64,000 bases of DNA from the NCBI GenBank assembly GCA_905142475.1, contig LR990730.1, forward strand, positions 4,807,501 through 4,871,500, given 5' to 3'. The notes beneath the pieces are model-generated. The model was not told where the DNA came from. It saw only the letters and a list, made by a program, of their open reading frames with translations, and ran no database searches. How positions within the stretch are numbered: position 1 is the stretch's first letter; the number at the start of each line of letters is the position of its first letter. This document shows, in pieces, positions 9,125 to 17,575 of this stretch. Origin of the DNA: Xanthomonas hydrangeae (GTDB lineage Bacteria; Pseudomonadota; Gammaproteobacteria; Xanthomonadales; Xanthomonadaceae). The translations under genes were made by a program, and so were the position numbers.

Positions 9125-9433
9125 ATGCATCCCGCCAAGGTCGATCGCAATCATCTGCTGTGTCTGACCGACCTGCCGAACGTCGGGCCGGCCTGCGAAA
9201 AGGATCTGCGTCTGATCGGCATCCGTGTGCCCGCGCAGCTGCGCGGCCGCGATGCCTACGACATGTACGCGCAGCTATGCCTGCGCACCGGTGTGCTGCA
9301 CGATCCGTGCGTAATCGATGTGTTCCTGTCGATCGTGCGTTTCATGGAAGGCGAGGCACCGGGCCCGTGGTGGTCGTTCAGCGCCGAACGCAAAGCCAAA
9401 CTGGCCAGCGAAGCACCGCTCAGCATGGGGTGA
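9125..9433 (+). CDS. Cdd1-like helix-hairpin-helix protein
   Basis: 102 residues matching the small 'pathogenicity locus' Cdd1 family. The N-terminal helix-hairpin-helix-like segment (LLCLTDLPNVGPACEKDLRL) is followed by a conserved helical region with cysteines and a GPWWSFSAERKA tail. The start at 9125 sits 34 bases after parB; the longer start at 9053 overlaps parB and is not family-like. The HhH fold suggests nucleic-acid contact, but no reaction is established. It was named for linkage to pathogenicity or drug-resistance loci, so the name should not be read as a function. Confidence 0.75.
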   Translation: MHPAKVDRNHLLCLTDLPNVGPACEKDLRLIGIRVPAQLRGRDAYDMYAQLCLRTGVLHDPCVIDVFLSIVRFMEGEAPGPWWSFSAERKAKLASEAPLSMG

Positions 9434-9532
9434 GTGCGATGGGTGAGCGAACCTCGCCAGGAAACGCTTCGGAGTGGTCTAGCGACGCCTTTCGCCTCCC
9501 TTTTGCCACTCAAAATCTCCAGGACAACTTCC

Positions 9533-10498
9533 ATGACCATTCTCGTCACCGGCGCCGCCGGTTTCATCGGTGCCTACACCTGCCGCGCGCTGGCTGCGCG
9601 TGGTGAGACGGTGGTGGGCCTGGACAACTACAACAGCTACTACGACCCGCAGCTCAAGCGCGACCGGGTGGCGACGCTGTGCCCGGACATCGACATCCGC
9701 ACGCTGGATCTGACCGACCGTGATGGCCTGGCCGCGTTGTTCGATGAGATCCAGCCCACGCGCGTGGTGCATCTGGCTGCACAGGCCGGGGTGCGTTACT
9801 CGCTGGAAAATCCATCCGCCTACGTCGACAGCAACCTGGTCGGTTTCGTCAACATGCTGGAGCTATGCCGGCATCGGGGCGTGCAGCATCTGGTGTATGC
9901 CTCGAGCAGTTCGGTGTATGGCGACTCGGCCACCCCGCCGTTCTCCGAAGACCAGCGCGTGGACCAGCCACGTTCGCTGTATGCGGCGACCAAGGCCGCC
10001 AATGAGCTGATGGGCTACACCTACGCGCAGTTGTACGGCGTGCGCGCGACGGGCCTGCGCTTTTTCACCGTGTATGGGCCGTGGGGCCGGCCGGACATGG
10101 CGCCGCTGATCTTCAGCCGCGCGGTGCTGGCGGGGAGGCCGATCGAGGTGTTCAACCACGGCAAGATGCAGCGCGATTTCACCTTCGTCGACGACATCGT
10201 GGCCGGCGTGCTCGGCGCGCTGGACACACCCAGCAGCGATCCGGTGCCGCATCGGGTGTTCAACCTGGGCAACCACACCCCGGTGGAGCTGGAGTATTTC
10301 ATCGACGTGATCGCGCAGGCTGCCGGCCGCCCGGCCGAGAAGGTCTACCGGCCGATGCAGCCGGGCGACATGGTCCGCACCATGGCCGATACGCAGCGCG
10401 CGCAGGCCGCGTTCGGCTTCGAGCCGTCCACTCCGGTCGAACGTGGCTTGCCGCAGGTGGTGGATTGGTGCCGCCGCTATTTCGGCCATCGCGCTTAG
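9533..10498 (+). CDS. UDP-glucuronate 4-epimerase-like nucleotide-sugar epimerase
   Basis: 321-residue extended SDR. The NAD-binding TGAAGFIG is at residues 6-13, the catalytic Ser run SSSSVYG is near 123, and the Tyr-x3-Lys is YAATK near 148. The C-terminal substrate region includes KMQRDFTFVDD, typical of UDP-glucuronate 4-epimerases (LpsL/Cap1J type), which make UDP-galacturonate. The segment GLDNYNSYYDPQLKRDR after strand 2 is also characteristic of that subgroup. The ATG at 9533 is chosen because the Rossmann motif begins immediately. It is followed by a GT2 and a LAB_N gene on the same strand, suggesting supply of a uronic-acid donor for envelope decoration. Substrate is inferred, not shown. 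Confidence 0.85.
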   Translation: MTILVTGAAGFIGAYTCRALAARGETVVGLDNYNSYYDPQLKRDRVATLCPDIDIRTLDLTDRDGLAALFDEIQPTRVVHLAAQAGVRYSLENPSAYVDSNLVGFVNMLELCRHRGVQHLVYASSSSVYGDSATPPFSEDQRVDQPRSLYAATKAANELMGYTYAQLYGVRATGLRFFTVYGPWGRPDMAPLIFSRAVLAGRPIEVFNHGKMQRDFTFVDDIVAGVLGALDTPSSDPVPHRVFNLGNHTPVELEYFIDVIAQAAGRPAEKVYRPMQPGDMVRTMADTQRAQAAFGFEPSTPVERGLPQVVDWCRRYFGHRA

Positions 10499-10632
10499 CC
10501 TCCAACACGCTACAGGCCGCTTTCCATTCGCTCCACTGCGCACAACGCACGTTCGCTTCATGCCTGACTCAGACAGTCAGGGCACAATGCGCGATCTTTT
10601 TCGCTCAGCCTTCATCTGGCCACCACGAATCC

Positions 10633-11355
10633 ATGAGCCAACCTCAGCTTTCCGTTGTCGTCCCGGTGTTCAATGAGCGCGATAACGTCGCCGCGCTGGT
10701 TGGCGAAATCGTCGCTGCGTTGCGCGGGCTGGTGGCGTTCGAAATCGTCTACGTCGATGACCATTCGCGCGACGATACGCTGGCGGTGCTGCAAGGCCTG
10801 AGGACCACCACGCCGGAACTGCGCGTGCTGCATCACGTCACCCAGAGCGGCCAGAGCACGGCGGTGCGCAACGGCGTCAAGGCCGCGCGTGCAAGCTGGA
10901 TCGCCACGCTCGATGGCGACGGCCAGAACGACCCGGCCGACATTCCCAAACTGCTGACCGCGCGTGCCAGCGCCGATGCGCAGGTGAAGCTGTTCGCCGG
11001 CTGGCGGGTCAATCGCCAGGATTCGGGATCCAAGCGCTGGGCCAGCAAGTGGGCCAATGCGATCCGCTCGCGCATGCTGCACGACAATACCCCCGACACC
11101 GGCTGCGGCATCAAGCTGTTCGAGCGCGAGGCGTTTCTGGACCTGCCCTACTTCGACCATATGCACCGCTATCTGCCGGCGCTGATGCAGCGCGCCGGCT
11201 GGCGCACGGTGAGCGTGCCGGTGCACCACCGCCATCGCACTGCAGGCGTGTCCAAGTACAACAACCTCAATCGCGCGCTGGTCGGCATCCGCGACCTGCG
11301 TGGCGTGGCCTGGTTGATCACCCGCAGCAAGCGCACCGTGGTGCAGGAACGCTGA
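10633..11355 (+). CDS. Family 2 glycosyltransferase (polyprenyl-phosphate type)
   Basis: 240 residues, GT-A fold. The N-terminal LSVVVPVFNERDNV is followed by a DDHSRD motif and LDGDGQNDP (DxD metal site, near residue 95). The order resembles dolichol-phosphate mannosyltransferase and ArnC/RgtE-type enzymes, which move a sugar from a nucleotide donor to undecaprenyl phosphate. Unlike ArnC, it has no C-terminal membrane helices, so it would be peripheral. Its stop overlaps the next gene's start by one base (TGATG at 11353), implying coupling to the LAB_N protein, which may be its membrane partner. Confidence 0.85.
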   Translation: MSQPQLSVVVPVFNERDNVAALVGEIVAALRGLVAFEIVYVDDHSRDDTLAVLQGLRTTTPELRVLHHVTQSGQSTAVRNGVKAARASWIATLDGDGQNDPADIPKLLTARASADAQVKLFAGWRVNRQDSGSKRWASKWANAIRSRMLHDNTPDTGCGIKLFEREAFLDLPYFDHMHRYLPALMQRAGWRTVSVPVHHRHRTAGVSKYNNLNRALVGIRDLRGVAWLITRSKRTVVQER

Positions 11356-11696
11356 TGGAACTGCATTGGCTGGATCAACCGCTGACCTGGCTGTTCTGGA
11401 CCGGGCTGCATGTCACCGGTTGGAAGCTGATCGGCTATGTGGGCGCGCTGATGTTCGGCGGCCGCTGGCTGGTGCAGTTCGTCGCCTCAAAACGCGCCGG
11501 CAAGCCGGTGATTCCGCGCATGTTCTGGTACATGAGCGTGGTCGGCAGCCTGATGACGCTGAGCTACTTCGTGTTCTCGGCCAAGCAGGATTCGGTGGGC
11601 GTGCTGCAGAATCTGTTTCCGGCGTTTACCGCGTTCTACAGCCTGTATCTGGATGTGAAGCATCGCGGCTGGAAGCGGGATCGGGCGGTGCATTGA
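11355..11696 (+). CDS. LAB_N domain small membrane protein
   Basis: 113 residues with about three membrane helices (around 22-42, 60-78 and 85-101). The segment GWKLIGYVGALMFGGRWLVQF and the following QFVASKRAGKPVIPRMFWY are typical of the domain named after the N-terminus of lipid A biosynthesis proteins (LAB_N). Stand-alone LAB_N proteins often follow polyprenyl-phosphate glycosyltransferases, as here, and may anchor the enzyme or handle the lipid-linked sugar. That role is inference from gene order. Translation is probably coupled to the upstream glycosyltransferase. Confidence 0.8.
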   Translation: MELHWLDQPLTWLFWTGLHVTGWKLIGYVGALMFGGRWLVQFVASKRAGKPVIPRMFWYMSVVGSLMTLSYFVFSAKQDSVGVLQNLFPAFTAFYSLYLDVKHRGWKRDRAVH

Positions 11697-11698
11697 AC

Positions 11699-11727
11699 GG
11701 GGATTGGGAGAGTCGGGATTGGGGAGG
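11699..11727. repeat. GGGGATTGGGGAGTCGGG-type dispersed repeat
   Basis: A half-element directly after the LAB_N stop codon reads GGGGATTGGGAGAGTCGGG followed by ATTGGGGAGG. It matches the reverse complement of the right arm at about 61619-61650 and is related to the xth-pyrE repeat at 5772. Here no inverted partner arm is seen. Confidence 0.6.
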
Positions 11728-11944
11728 CGCAAGTGCGGCACTGGTGCTCCGGTCTTCAGGCGTTTGAGGTGATGCTGGCTGCGCAACTGAGCTGATGGAG
11801 CACACTGCATCGGCTCTCCTTTGCAGTGGATAACGCCAGGCGCGCGATCTCCGAGAGTTCGTACATTGCGCTGCGATGGTTACCGACCTGAGATGACGCG
11901 CATCGCCGATGCCGCTTCGCTGACGCCATCGGCATGCTGGGGTC

Positions 11945-12478
11945 ATGTCCAGCGCCTTGCTCCATCGTCCCGTCTCCATGCCAGCGCCTGCTGCGGCGCA
12001 CTGGCATCTGCGTTTGCAGACGCATCAACACGTGCCGCTGTTTGCGGACTGGCGCTGCGCGCGGGCGGCGGCAGCGAGCCTTGCGATGGCCGGTCATTGG
12101 CATGGTGCGCGCCTGCTGTGCTGGGTGCTGCTGCCGGACAGTTGGTGTGCCTTGCTGCAGGCACCGGGCAAGGCTGCACTGCTGCAGATGGCTGTTGTAG
12201 CGCGACAGGCGGCTGGCGAGGCGGTCAATCGCGCGCGTGGCCGTGGCGGAACGGTGTGGCAGCCGCAGATGCAGGCGTCGGCACTTCCGCCACAGGCCGA
12301 TCACCGCCAGTTCGCGCGCTCGCTGGTCGCGTTGCCGTTGCGTGCAGGACTGGCCGAGCAGATCGGTGGGTATCCGTACTGGGACGCGATCTGGTTGTTG
12401 CACGACAACGCCGGGAACGACGCTGCCATTCCGGCGCCGGATGATCGCTTATGCATGGGAGGTTTAGGACGCGCGTGA
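11945..12478 (+). CDS. REP-associated tyrosine transposase homologue lacking catalytic residues
   Basis: 177 residues. The layout follows RAYT (Y1-transposase) proteins: HWHLRLQTHQHVPLFADWRC near the N-terminus, a core strand LLCWVLLPDSWCALLQ (about residues 57-72), a central helix with VNRARGRGGTVWQ, then FARSLVALPLRAGLAEQ and GGYPYWDAIWL. Functional relatives carry an H-x-H metal motif (MPDHxHxLLQ) and a catalytic Tyr in the xYIVxNPLRAG helix. Here the first is S-W-C and the second has Ser instead of Tyr, so the protein should be unable to nick DNA. The frame is nevertheless intact. It could be decaying or domesticated. A hairpin lies about 100 bases after the stop codon (12576-12611). Confidence 0.6.
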   Translation: MSSALLHRPVSMPAPAAAHWHLRLQTHQHVPLFADWRCARAAAASLAMAGHWHGARLLCWVLLPDSWCALLQAPGKAALLQMAVVARQAAGEAVNRARGRGGTVWQPQMQASALPPQADHRQFARSLVALPLRAGLAEQIGGYPYWDAIWLLHDNAGNDAAIPAPDDRLCMGGLGRA

Positions 12479-12575
12479 TCGTGATCGCTTGGGTCTGCAG
12501 GGCTCGAGCACGACGTACAAGTGATCCTCTACACCTGTCAGCGTCGAGCGCAACGGGATCGGTAACTGCTGCTCA

Positions 12576-12611
12576 CGACCTGCTCTGCCGCCATGCCGGC
12601 AGAGCAGGTCG
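12576..12611. terminator. Perfect 15-bp hairpin between RAYT-like and phosphomannomutase genes
   Basis: Stem CGACCTGCTCTGCCG / CGGCAGAGCAGGTCG with a six-base loop, lying between two convergent genes. There is no T-run on either side, so it may be a Rho-aided or attenuating terminator, or a REP-like hairpin linked to the neighbouring RAYT homologue. Confidence 0.5.
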
Positions 12612-12630
12612 CCTGTCACTCACCTGTCGA

Positions 12631-14979
12631 TCAAAACGCCAACGGATGCTCTGGCAGCAAGGCCTGCAGATCGCTGCGGAACAATGCGCGGATCCGGTTC
12701 AATGCAGCCTCGGTGTCGGCTTCGAACCGCAGCACCAGAATCGGCGTGGTATTGGAGGCACGCACCAGGCCCCAGCCGTCAGTAAAGTCCGCACGCAATC
12801 CGTCGATCGTGGAGAGCCGCGCCGATTCGAACGGCGATTCTTCGCTGGCCTGCGCGTGTTCGACAAAGCGCGCCACCAGCGCATGCGCATCGCCGTCGAC
12901 CGGCACCTTGATCTCCGGCGTGGACACGCTTTCGGGTAGCGCGTTCAGCACTTCGGACGGGGTTTCTTCGCGCTGGGCCAGGATTTCCAGCAGGCGCGCG
13001 GCGGCATAGATGCCGTCGTCAAAACCGTACCAGCGCTCCTTGAAAAAGAAGTGCCCGCTCATCTCGCCGGCCAGTTCGGCGTCGGTCTCGCGCATCTTGG
13101 ACTTGATCAGCGAATGCCCGGTCTTCCACATCAACGGGCTGCCGCCATTGCGCAACACGTAGTCGGACAGCTTGCCGGTGCATTTGACGTCGTAGATCAC
13201 CAGCGCGCCGGGATTGCGCTGCAGCACGTCGGCGGCGAACAGCATCAGCAGGCGATCGGGAAACACGATACTGCCTTCCTTGGTGATCACGCCCAGACGG
13301 TCGGCATCGCCATCGAAGGCCACGCCGATATCCGCATCGAAGCGCTGCACCATGTTCACCAGATCGTCGAGATTGTGCGGCTCGCTCGGGTCGGGGTGAT
13401 GATTGGGAAAGGTGCCATCGACATCGCAGTACAGCGGAATGACTTCGGCGCCGATCGCCTCCAGCAGGCGCGGTGCGATATCGCCTGCCACGCCGTTGCC
13501 GGCATCCACCACCACCTTGATCGGGCGGTCCAGCTGCACGTCGTCGGCGATGCGCTGGATATAGGCATCGCTGATGTCGCGCTGTTCCAGTTCGCCAGGC
13601 GCCGCTGCGGTGTGCAGGCGGCCTTGGTTGATGCGCTGGTGCAGGTCGGTGATGGCCGCACCCGACAGGGTCTCGCCGCCGATCACGATCTTGAAGCCGT
13701 TGTAGTCGGGCGGATTGTGGCTGCCGGTCACCGCCACGCAGCTGCCGGCGCGCAGTTCGTAGGCGCCGAAATACACCACTGGCGTCGGCGCCAGGCCGAT
13801 GTCGATCACGCTGCAGCCGGCACGCCGCAGGCCTTCGATCAGGCCGTTGGCAAGCTCGGGGCCCGACAGGCGCCCGTCGCGGCCGACCACCACCTCGCGC
13901 AGGCCCTGCGCCTGCATCACGCTGCCGATGGCCTGGCCGATCAGCGCGGCAACACCAGGATTCAAGTCCTTGCCGACCACGCCGCGGATGTCATAGGCGC
14001 GGAACATCTCGGTGGCGATCTGCACCGCCGGCACCAGGGCGGGCGGCGCGGATGCGGCGGCGTCCTGGTCCAGCGCGCGTGCCTGGCTGGCAACGCTGGC
14101 ATCGTGCTGCAGGCTTTGACCGAAGGTAGGTTCGTCGGCCGTCGATTCGCTTGCCACGCGTCGGCGCGGCAAGGCGACGCGGCCACGGCTGGCGAGTACC
14201 AGCAGCACGGCGATAACGAGCAACAGCGACGCCACGATCGCGCAGCCAACTGCGCCAAGACCCAACGGGCCGCTGTCGCTCTGCCGTACGGCAGCGGCAA
14301 CGCGCAGACCGCTGTCGCCCAGCGGCCTGGCCAGCGTTTCGGCGGCGTCGGCCAGCCCGGCATCGCCCTGCTCGGCGACGTTGTAGCTGCCCTGACGCAA
14401 TGCCAGATAGGCGCTGCCGGGCACTGCGATCGCATCCAGCGGGCCGGTCAACCGCAACAGCGGCAGGCGCGCATACGCCACGGCCGGCTGCGTGCCCAAA
14501 GTCACCGCTGCCGCCACGCCGAGGCGGACCTGCTTGGTGTCGCGCACCACATGCACCTGCGCACGTTTGCCGACCAGCGCCGACTCGAGCAGGCTCAGCC
14601 GCGCATAGCCGAAGTCCTTGGGATTTTCATAGGCAGCGGTGAGATCGCCAGACAGTACCTGCACGTCTTCGGCGCCCTTGAAGCGCTCGCGGATGGCCGA
14701 AGCGGCGGCGAGCGCATCGCCATTGGCCAACGCGGCGATGACCTGCGGCTGCTTGAGCACGGCGTCGAGCTGGCTGGCCTGCTTGGCCATGGCCTGGCTG
14801 ACGTCCTGCACGGCGCGGTCGCGCGCCTGCTCGAGGTCCTGCGTCATCGCATCTTCGCGCCATTGCGCATAGCCGCTCCAGCCGAACCAGGCTGCCAGCA
14901 GCAACAACACGCCCCCCAATACCGGACCACTCGTGCGCATGCCGGACGCGGCCTGGCTGCGCTCGCTCGCTTTGCTCAT
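12631..14979 (-). CDS. algC: Membrane-anchored phosphomannomutase/phosphoglucomutase
   Basis: Interconverts hexose 1- and 6-phosphates of mannose and glucose for envelope polysaccharides. The protein is 782 residues. The N-terminal third has two membrane helices (about 18-36 and 240-262) flanking a probable periplasmic domain. The catalytic alpha-phosphohexomutase begins near residue 324 (MFRAYDIRGV). It has the phosphoserine loop TGSHNP near 420, the metal site DGDADR near 556 and the sugar-binding GEMSGH further on. The gene order coaBC-dut-this gene is the same as P. aeruginosa dfp-dut-algC, which is the basis for the symbol. The xanthan-pathway enzyme XanA is a shorter protein and is not this one. 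It starts 12 bases after dut. Confidence 0.88.
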   Translation of the reverse strand: MSKASERSQAASGMRTSGPVLGGVLLLLAAWFGWSGYAQWREDAMTQDLEQARDRAVQDVSQAMAKQASQLDAVLKQPQVIAALANGDALAAASAIRERFKGAEDVQVLSGDLTAAYENPKDFGYARLSLLESALVGKRAQVHVVRDTKQVRLGVAAAVTLGTQPAVAYARLPLLRLTGPLDAIAVPGSAYLALRQGSYNVAEQGDAGLADAAETLARPLGDSGLRVAAAVRQSDSGPLGLGAVGCAIVASLLLVIAVLLVLASRGRVALPRRRVASESTADEPTFGQSLQHDASVASQARALDQDAAASAPPALVPAVQIATEMFRAYDIRGVVGKDLNPGVAALIGQAIGSVMQAQGLREVVVGRDGRLSGPELANGLIEGLRRAGCSVIDIGLAPTPVVYFGAYELRAGSCVAVTGSHNPPDYNGFKIVIGGETLSGAAITDLHQRINQGRLHTAAAPGELEQRDISDAYIQRIADDVQLDRPIKVVVDAGNGVAGDIAPRLLEAIGAEVIPLYCDVDGTFPNHHPDPSEPHNLDDLVNMVQRFDADIGVAFDGDADRLGVITKEGSIVFPDRLLMLFAADVLQRNPGALVIYDVKCTGKLSDYVLRNGGSPLMWKTGHSLIKSKMRETDAELAGEMSGHFFFKERWYGFDDGIYAAARLLEILAQREETPSEVLNALPESVSTPEIKVPVDGDAHALVARFVEHAQASEESPFESARLSTIDGLRADFTDGWGLVRASNTTPILVLRFEADTEAALNRIRALFRSDLQALLPEHPLAF

Positions 14980-14991
14980 ATGACGCCCCCG

Positions 14992-15459
14992 TCAGCGCAC
15001 GCCGGTGTGGCCGAATCCACCCGCTCCCCGCGCGCTGTCGACGAAAGTATCCACCACTTGCAAGCCCACGCGCACGATCGGCAGGATCACCAGCTGCGCG
15101 ATGCGGTCACCCGGCTCGATGGTGAAGGCGGCACGGCCGCGATTCCAGGTGCTGATCAGCAGCGGCCCCTGGTAATCGGCATCGATCAGGCCGGTGCCGT
15201 TGCCGAGCACGATGCCGTGGCGATGGCCCAGCCCCGAGCGCGGCAGGATCACCGCGCACAGCTGCGGGTCGGCCAGATGAATCGCGATGCCGCTGGGGAT
15301 CAGCGCCGCATCGCCCGGTTCCAGCGTCATCGGCGCTTCCAGCGCAGCGCGCAGGTCCATGCCTGCGCTGGCTTCGGTGGCATAGGCCGGCAACGGCCAC
15401 AGGTCGCCGAAGCGCGGGTCGAGCAACTTCACTTGCAAGGACTGGGTTGGGTGGCTCAT
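14992..15459 (-). CDS. dut: Deoxyuridine 5'-triphosphate nucleotidohydrolase
   Basis: Hydrolyses dUTP to dUMP and pyrophosphate, keeping uracil out of DNA and feeding thymidylate synthesis. The protein has 155 residues, usual for the trimeric enzyme. The five dUTPase motifs are present in order: [39 protein letters not shown], and the Gly-rich C-terminal arm [10 protein letters not shown]. Its start codon overlaps the coaBC stop (ATGA at 15456-15459), so the two are translationally coupled. Confidence 0.96.
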   Translation of the reverse strand: MSHPTQSLQVKLLDPRFGDLWPLPAYATEASAGMDLRAALEAPMTLEPGDAALIPSGIAIHLADPQLCAVILPRSGLGHRHGIVLGNGTGLIDADYQGPLLISTWNRGRAAFTIEPGDRIAQLVILPIVRVGLQVVDTFVDSARGAGGFGHTGVR

Positions 15460-16715
15460 GCCTGCAATCTCTCCGCGATCAGGGCCAGCAGTTGCTCGGC
15501 CAATTCGGTTTTGCTGCTGCTGGGGAAGCCACGTTCGCCGCCCTGCCAATAGGCGATGGCAGCATTGTTGTCGCTTTCGAAGCCGCCGCCTTCGATCCCC
15601 ACCTGATTGGCGATGATCAGGTCCAGCCGCTTGGCGGCGAGCTTGCCACGTGCATAGTGCTCCACATCGTGCGTTTCGGCGGCAAAACCGACCACCAGCT
15701 TCAGTGCGCCGGTCTGCGCGGCGACTTCGGCCAGGATGTCCGGGGTGCGCACCAGTTCCAGGGTCAGCGTTTCGCCGGTCTTCTTGATCTTCTGCGCGAC
15801 CACCCGTTTGGGGGTGTAGTCGGCCACTGCGGCGGCACCGATGTAGATGTCGGCCGGAAACGCGCCCAGCACCGCATCGCGCATCTGCGCGGCCGAGCGC
15901 ACGTCGACCCGTTGCACGCCGGCTGGAGTGGTCTGATGCACCGGGCCGCTGACCAGCACCACCTCGGCGCCCTGGTAGGCAGCGGCGGCGGCCAGGGCAT
16001 AGCCCATCTTGCCGCTGCTGCGGTTGCCGACGTAGCGCACCGGGTCCAGGTCCTCGAAGGTCGGGCCGGCGCTGATCACGATGCGCAAGCCGTCCAGCTG
16101 CGCGCTGCCGGGCACGAAGGCCGGCGCAGCTGCGCTCCTGGAGGCCGCAGGCGCGGCAGTGCCGACCAGCGCAGCGATGATCGCCGCCGGCTCGGCCAGC
16201 CGGCCGGGGCCGGATTCGCCTTCGGCCAACGGGCCGTCGTCCGGGCCGACCACGCTCACGCCACGCGTGCGCAGGGTCGCCACGTTGGCCTGGGTGGCCG
16301 GATGCAGCCACATGCGGTGGTTCATCGCCGGAGCCACGGTCAGCGGCGCGGTGGTGGCCAGGCACAGCGTGGTGACCAGGTCGTCGGCCAGGCCATGCGC
16401 CAGACGCGCCAGCAGGTCGGCGGTGGCCGGGGCGACGATCACCTGATCGGCCCAACGCGCCAGTTCGATATGCCCCATCGCCTGCTCGGCGGCGCTGTCC
16501 CACAAGGTGGTGCGGGTGGGCAGCCCGGACAGCGCCTGGAAGCTGAGCGGGGTGACGAATTGTTGTGCGCCGCTGGTCATGGCGACCTGCACCTGCGCGC
16601 CGGCGTCGCGCAGGCGACGGACCAGTTCGAGCGATTTGTAAGCGGCAATGCCTCCGCCGACGCACAGCAGCAAGCGCTGTCCGTCCAGGGGGCGGGCCTG
16701 AGTGGAGCCGATCAC
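15456..16715 (-). CDS. coaBC: Bifunctional phosphopantothenoylcysteine decarboxylase / phosphopantothenate-cysteine ligase
   Basis: Carries out two successive steps of coenzyme A synthesis. 419 residues. The N-terminal flavoprotein CoaC domain has [16 protein letters not shown] at about 15-30 and the PAMNHRMW active-site segment near 130. An Ala-rich linker (about 195-215) leads to the CoaB domain with [20 protein letters not shown]. CoaB residues implicated in CTP and phosphopantothenate binding include the KIKK stretch near 290. Start at 16715. First gene of the coaBC-dut-algC operon, divergent from radC with a 96-base gap. Confidence 0.95.
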   Translation of the reverse strand: MIGSTQARPLDGQRLLLCVGGGIAAYKSLELVRRLRDAGAQVQVAMTSGAQQFVTPLSFQALSGLPTRTTLWDSAAEQAMGHIELARWADQVIVAPATADLLARLAHGLADDLVTTLCLATTAPLTVAPAMNHRMWLHPATQANVATLRTRGVSVVGPDDGPLAEGESGPGRLAEPAAIIAALVGTAAPAASRSAAAPAFVPGSAQLDGLRIVISAGPTFEDLDPVRYVGNRSSGKMGYALAAAAAYQGAEVVLVSGPVHQTTPAGVQRVDVRSAAQMRDAVLGAFPADIYIGAAAVADYTPKRVVAQKIKKTGETLTLELVRTPDILAEVAAQTGALKLVVGFAAETHDVEHYARGKLAAKRLDLIIANQVGIEGGGFESDNNAAIAYWQGGERGFPSSSKTELAEQLLALIAERLQA

Positions 16716-16811
16716 GTCGGAGTCGTCCTACGGTTACAAGGACAACTAGATTAGCCGATGCCCCCGCCTGGCCTGATAGGCGTGAGCGATGAGCACCGGC
16801 AATCTCGCCAT

Positions 16812-17489
16812 ATGCACATTCACGACTGGCCTACCGACGAACGCCCGCGCGAGAAACTTCTGGCGCGCGGGGCGACTGCGTTATCCGATGCCGAGCTGCT
16901 GGCGATCTTTGTCGGCTCCGGTCTGCGCGGCCAGGACGCCGTGCGCACTGCGCGCGATCTGCTGCTTCGCCACGGCCCGCTGCGCGTGCTGCTGGATCGC
17001 CCGGCCCCGGCCCTGGCGCGCCTGCCCGGCCTTGGGCCCGCCTCGGCCTGCAAGCTCAACGCGGCGCTGGAACTGGCACACCGCCACCTGATGAGCGAGC
17101 TGGAGCGCGGCGAAGCACTCAGCGACCCACCCAGCGTCGGCCGCTACTTTTCGCAGCGACTACGTGCAAAGGCGTACGAGGTGTTCGCGGTGCTGTACCT
17201 GGATACCAAACATCACGCCATCGCCTTCGAGGAATTATTCACAGGCACGCTCGATGGCGCCGACATCCATACGCGCGAAGTGGTGCGACGGGCGCTACTG
17301 CACAACGCAGCGGCCGTGATCGTCGGGCACAACCATCCGTCCGGCAACCCGGAGCCCTCCGAGGCCGACCGCGCGGTGACCAAACGTTTGCTGGAGGCAC
17401 TGGATCTGGTGGAGATCCGCCTGCTCGACCACTTCGTGATCGGCGACGGCCGCCCGGTGTCGCTGGCCGAGCGCGGCTGGCTGGAATGA
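16812..17489 (+). CDS. radC: RadC family JAB1/MPN-type protein
   Basis: 225 residues. It has an N-terminal helix-hairpin-helix-like region ([20 protein letters not shown], about 77-96) and a C-terminal JAMM-like metal motif [14 protein letters not shown] around residues 175-188. The name derives from an old E. coli mutant and the repair role has been withdrawn; the biochemical function remains unsettled. The ATG at 16812 begins the conserved [17 protein letters not shown]; the ATG at 16758 adds 18 poorly conserved residues. Divergent from coaBC, a linkage common across proteobacteria. Confidence 0.92.
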   Translation: MHIHDWPTDERPREKLLARGATALSDAELLAIFVGSGLRGQDAVRTARDLLLRHGPLRVLLDRPAPALARLPGLGPASACKLNAALELAHRHLMSELERGEALSDPPSVGRYFSQRLRAKAYEVFAVLYLDTKHHAIAFEELFTGTLDGADIHTREVVRRALLHNAAAVIVGHNHPSGNPEPSEADRAVTKRLLEALDLVEIRLLDHFVIGDGRPVSLAERGWLE

Positions 17490-17575
17490 CAACGCGGCGG
17501 TGACCTGAACCGTCTGCCGGACCCGGGGGCGCGTGGTCGGGTAAAATCGGTGGTTTCGTTCCAAGCAGATCCCAC

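Noticed and set aside
13051..15552. 833-residue open frame on the plus strand
   Set aside because: Antisense to the phosphomannomutase and dut genes; His/Ala/Arg-rich with no motifs.
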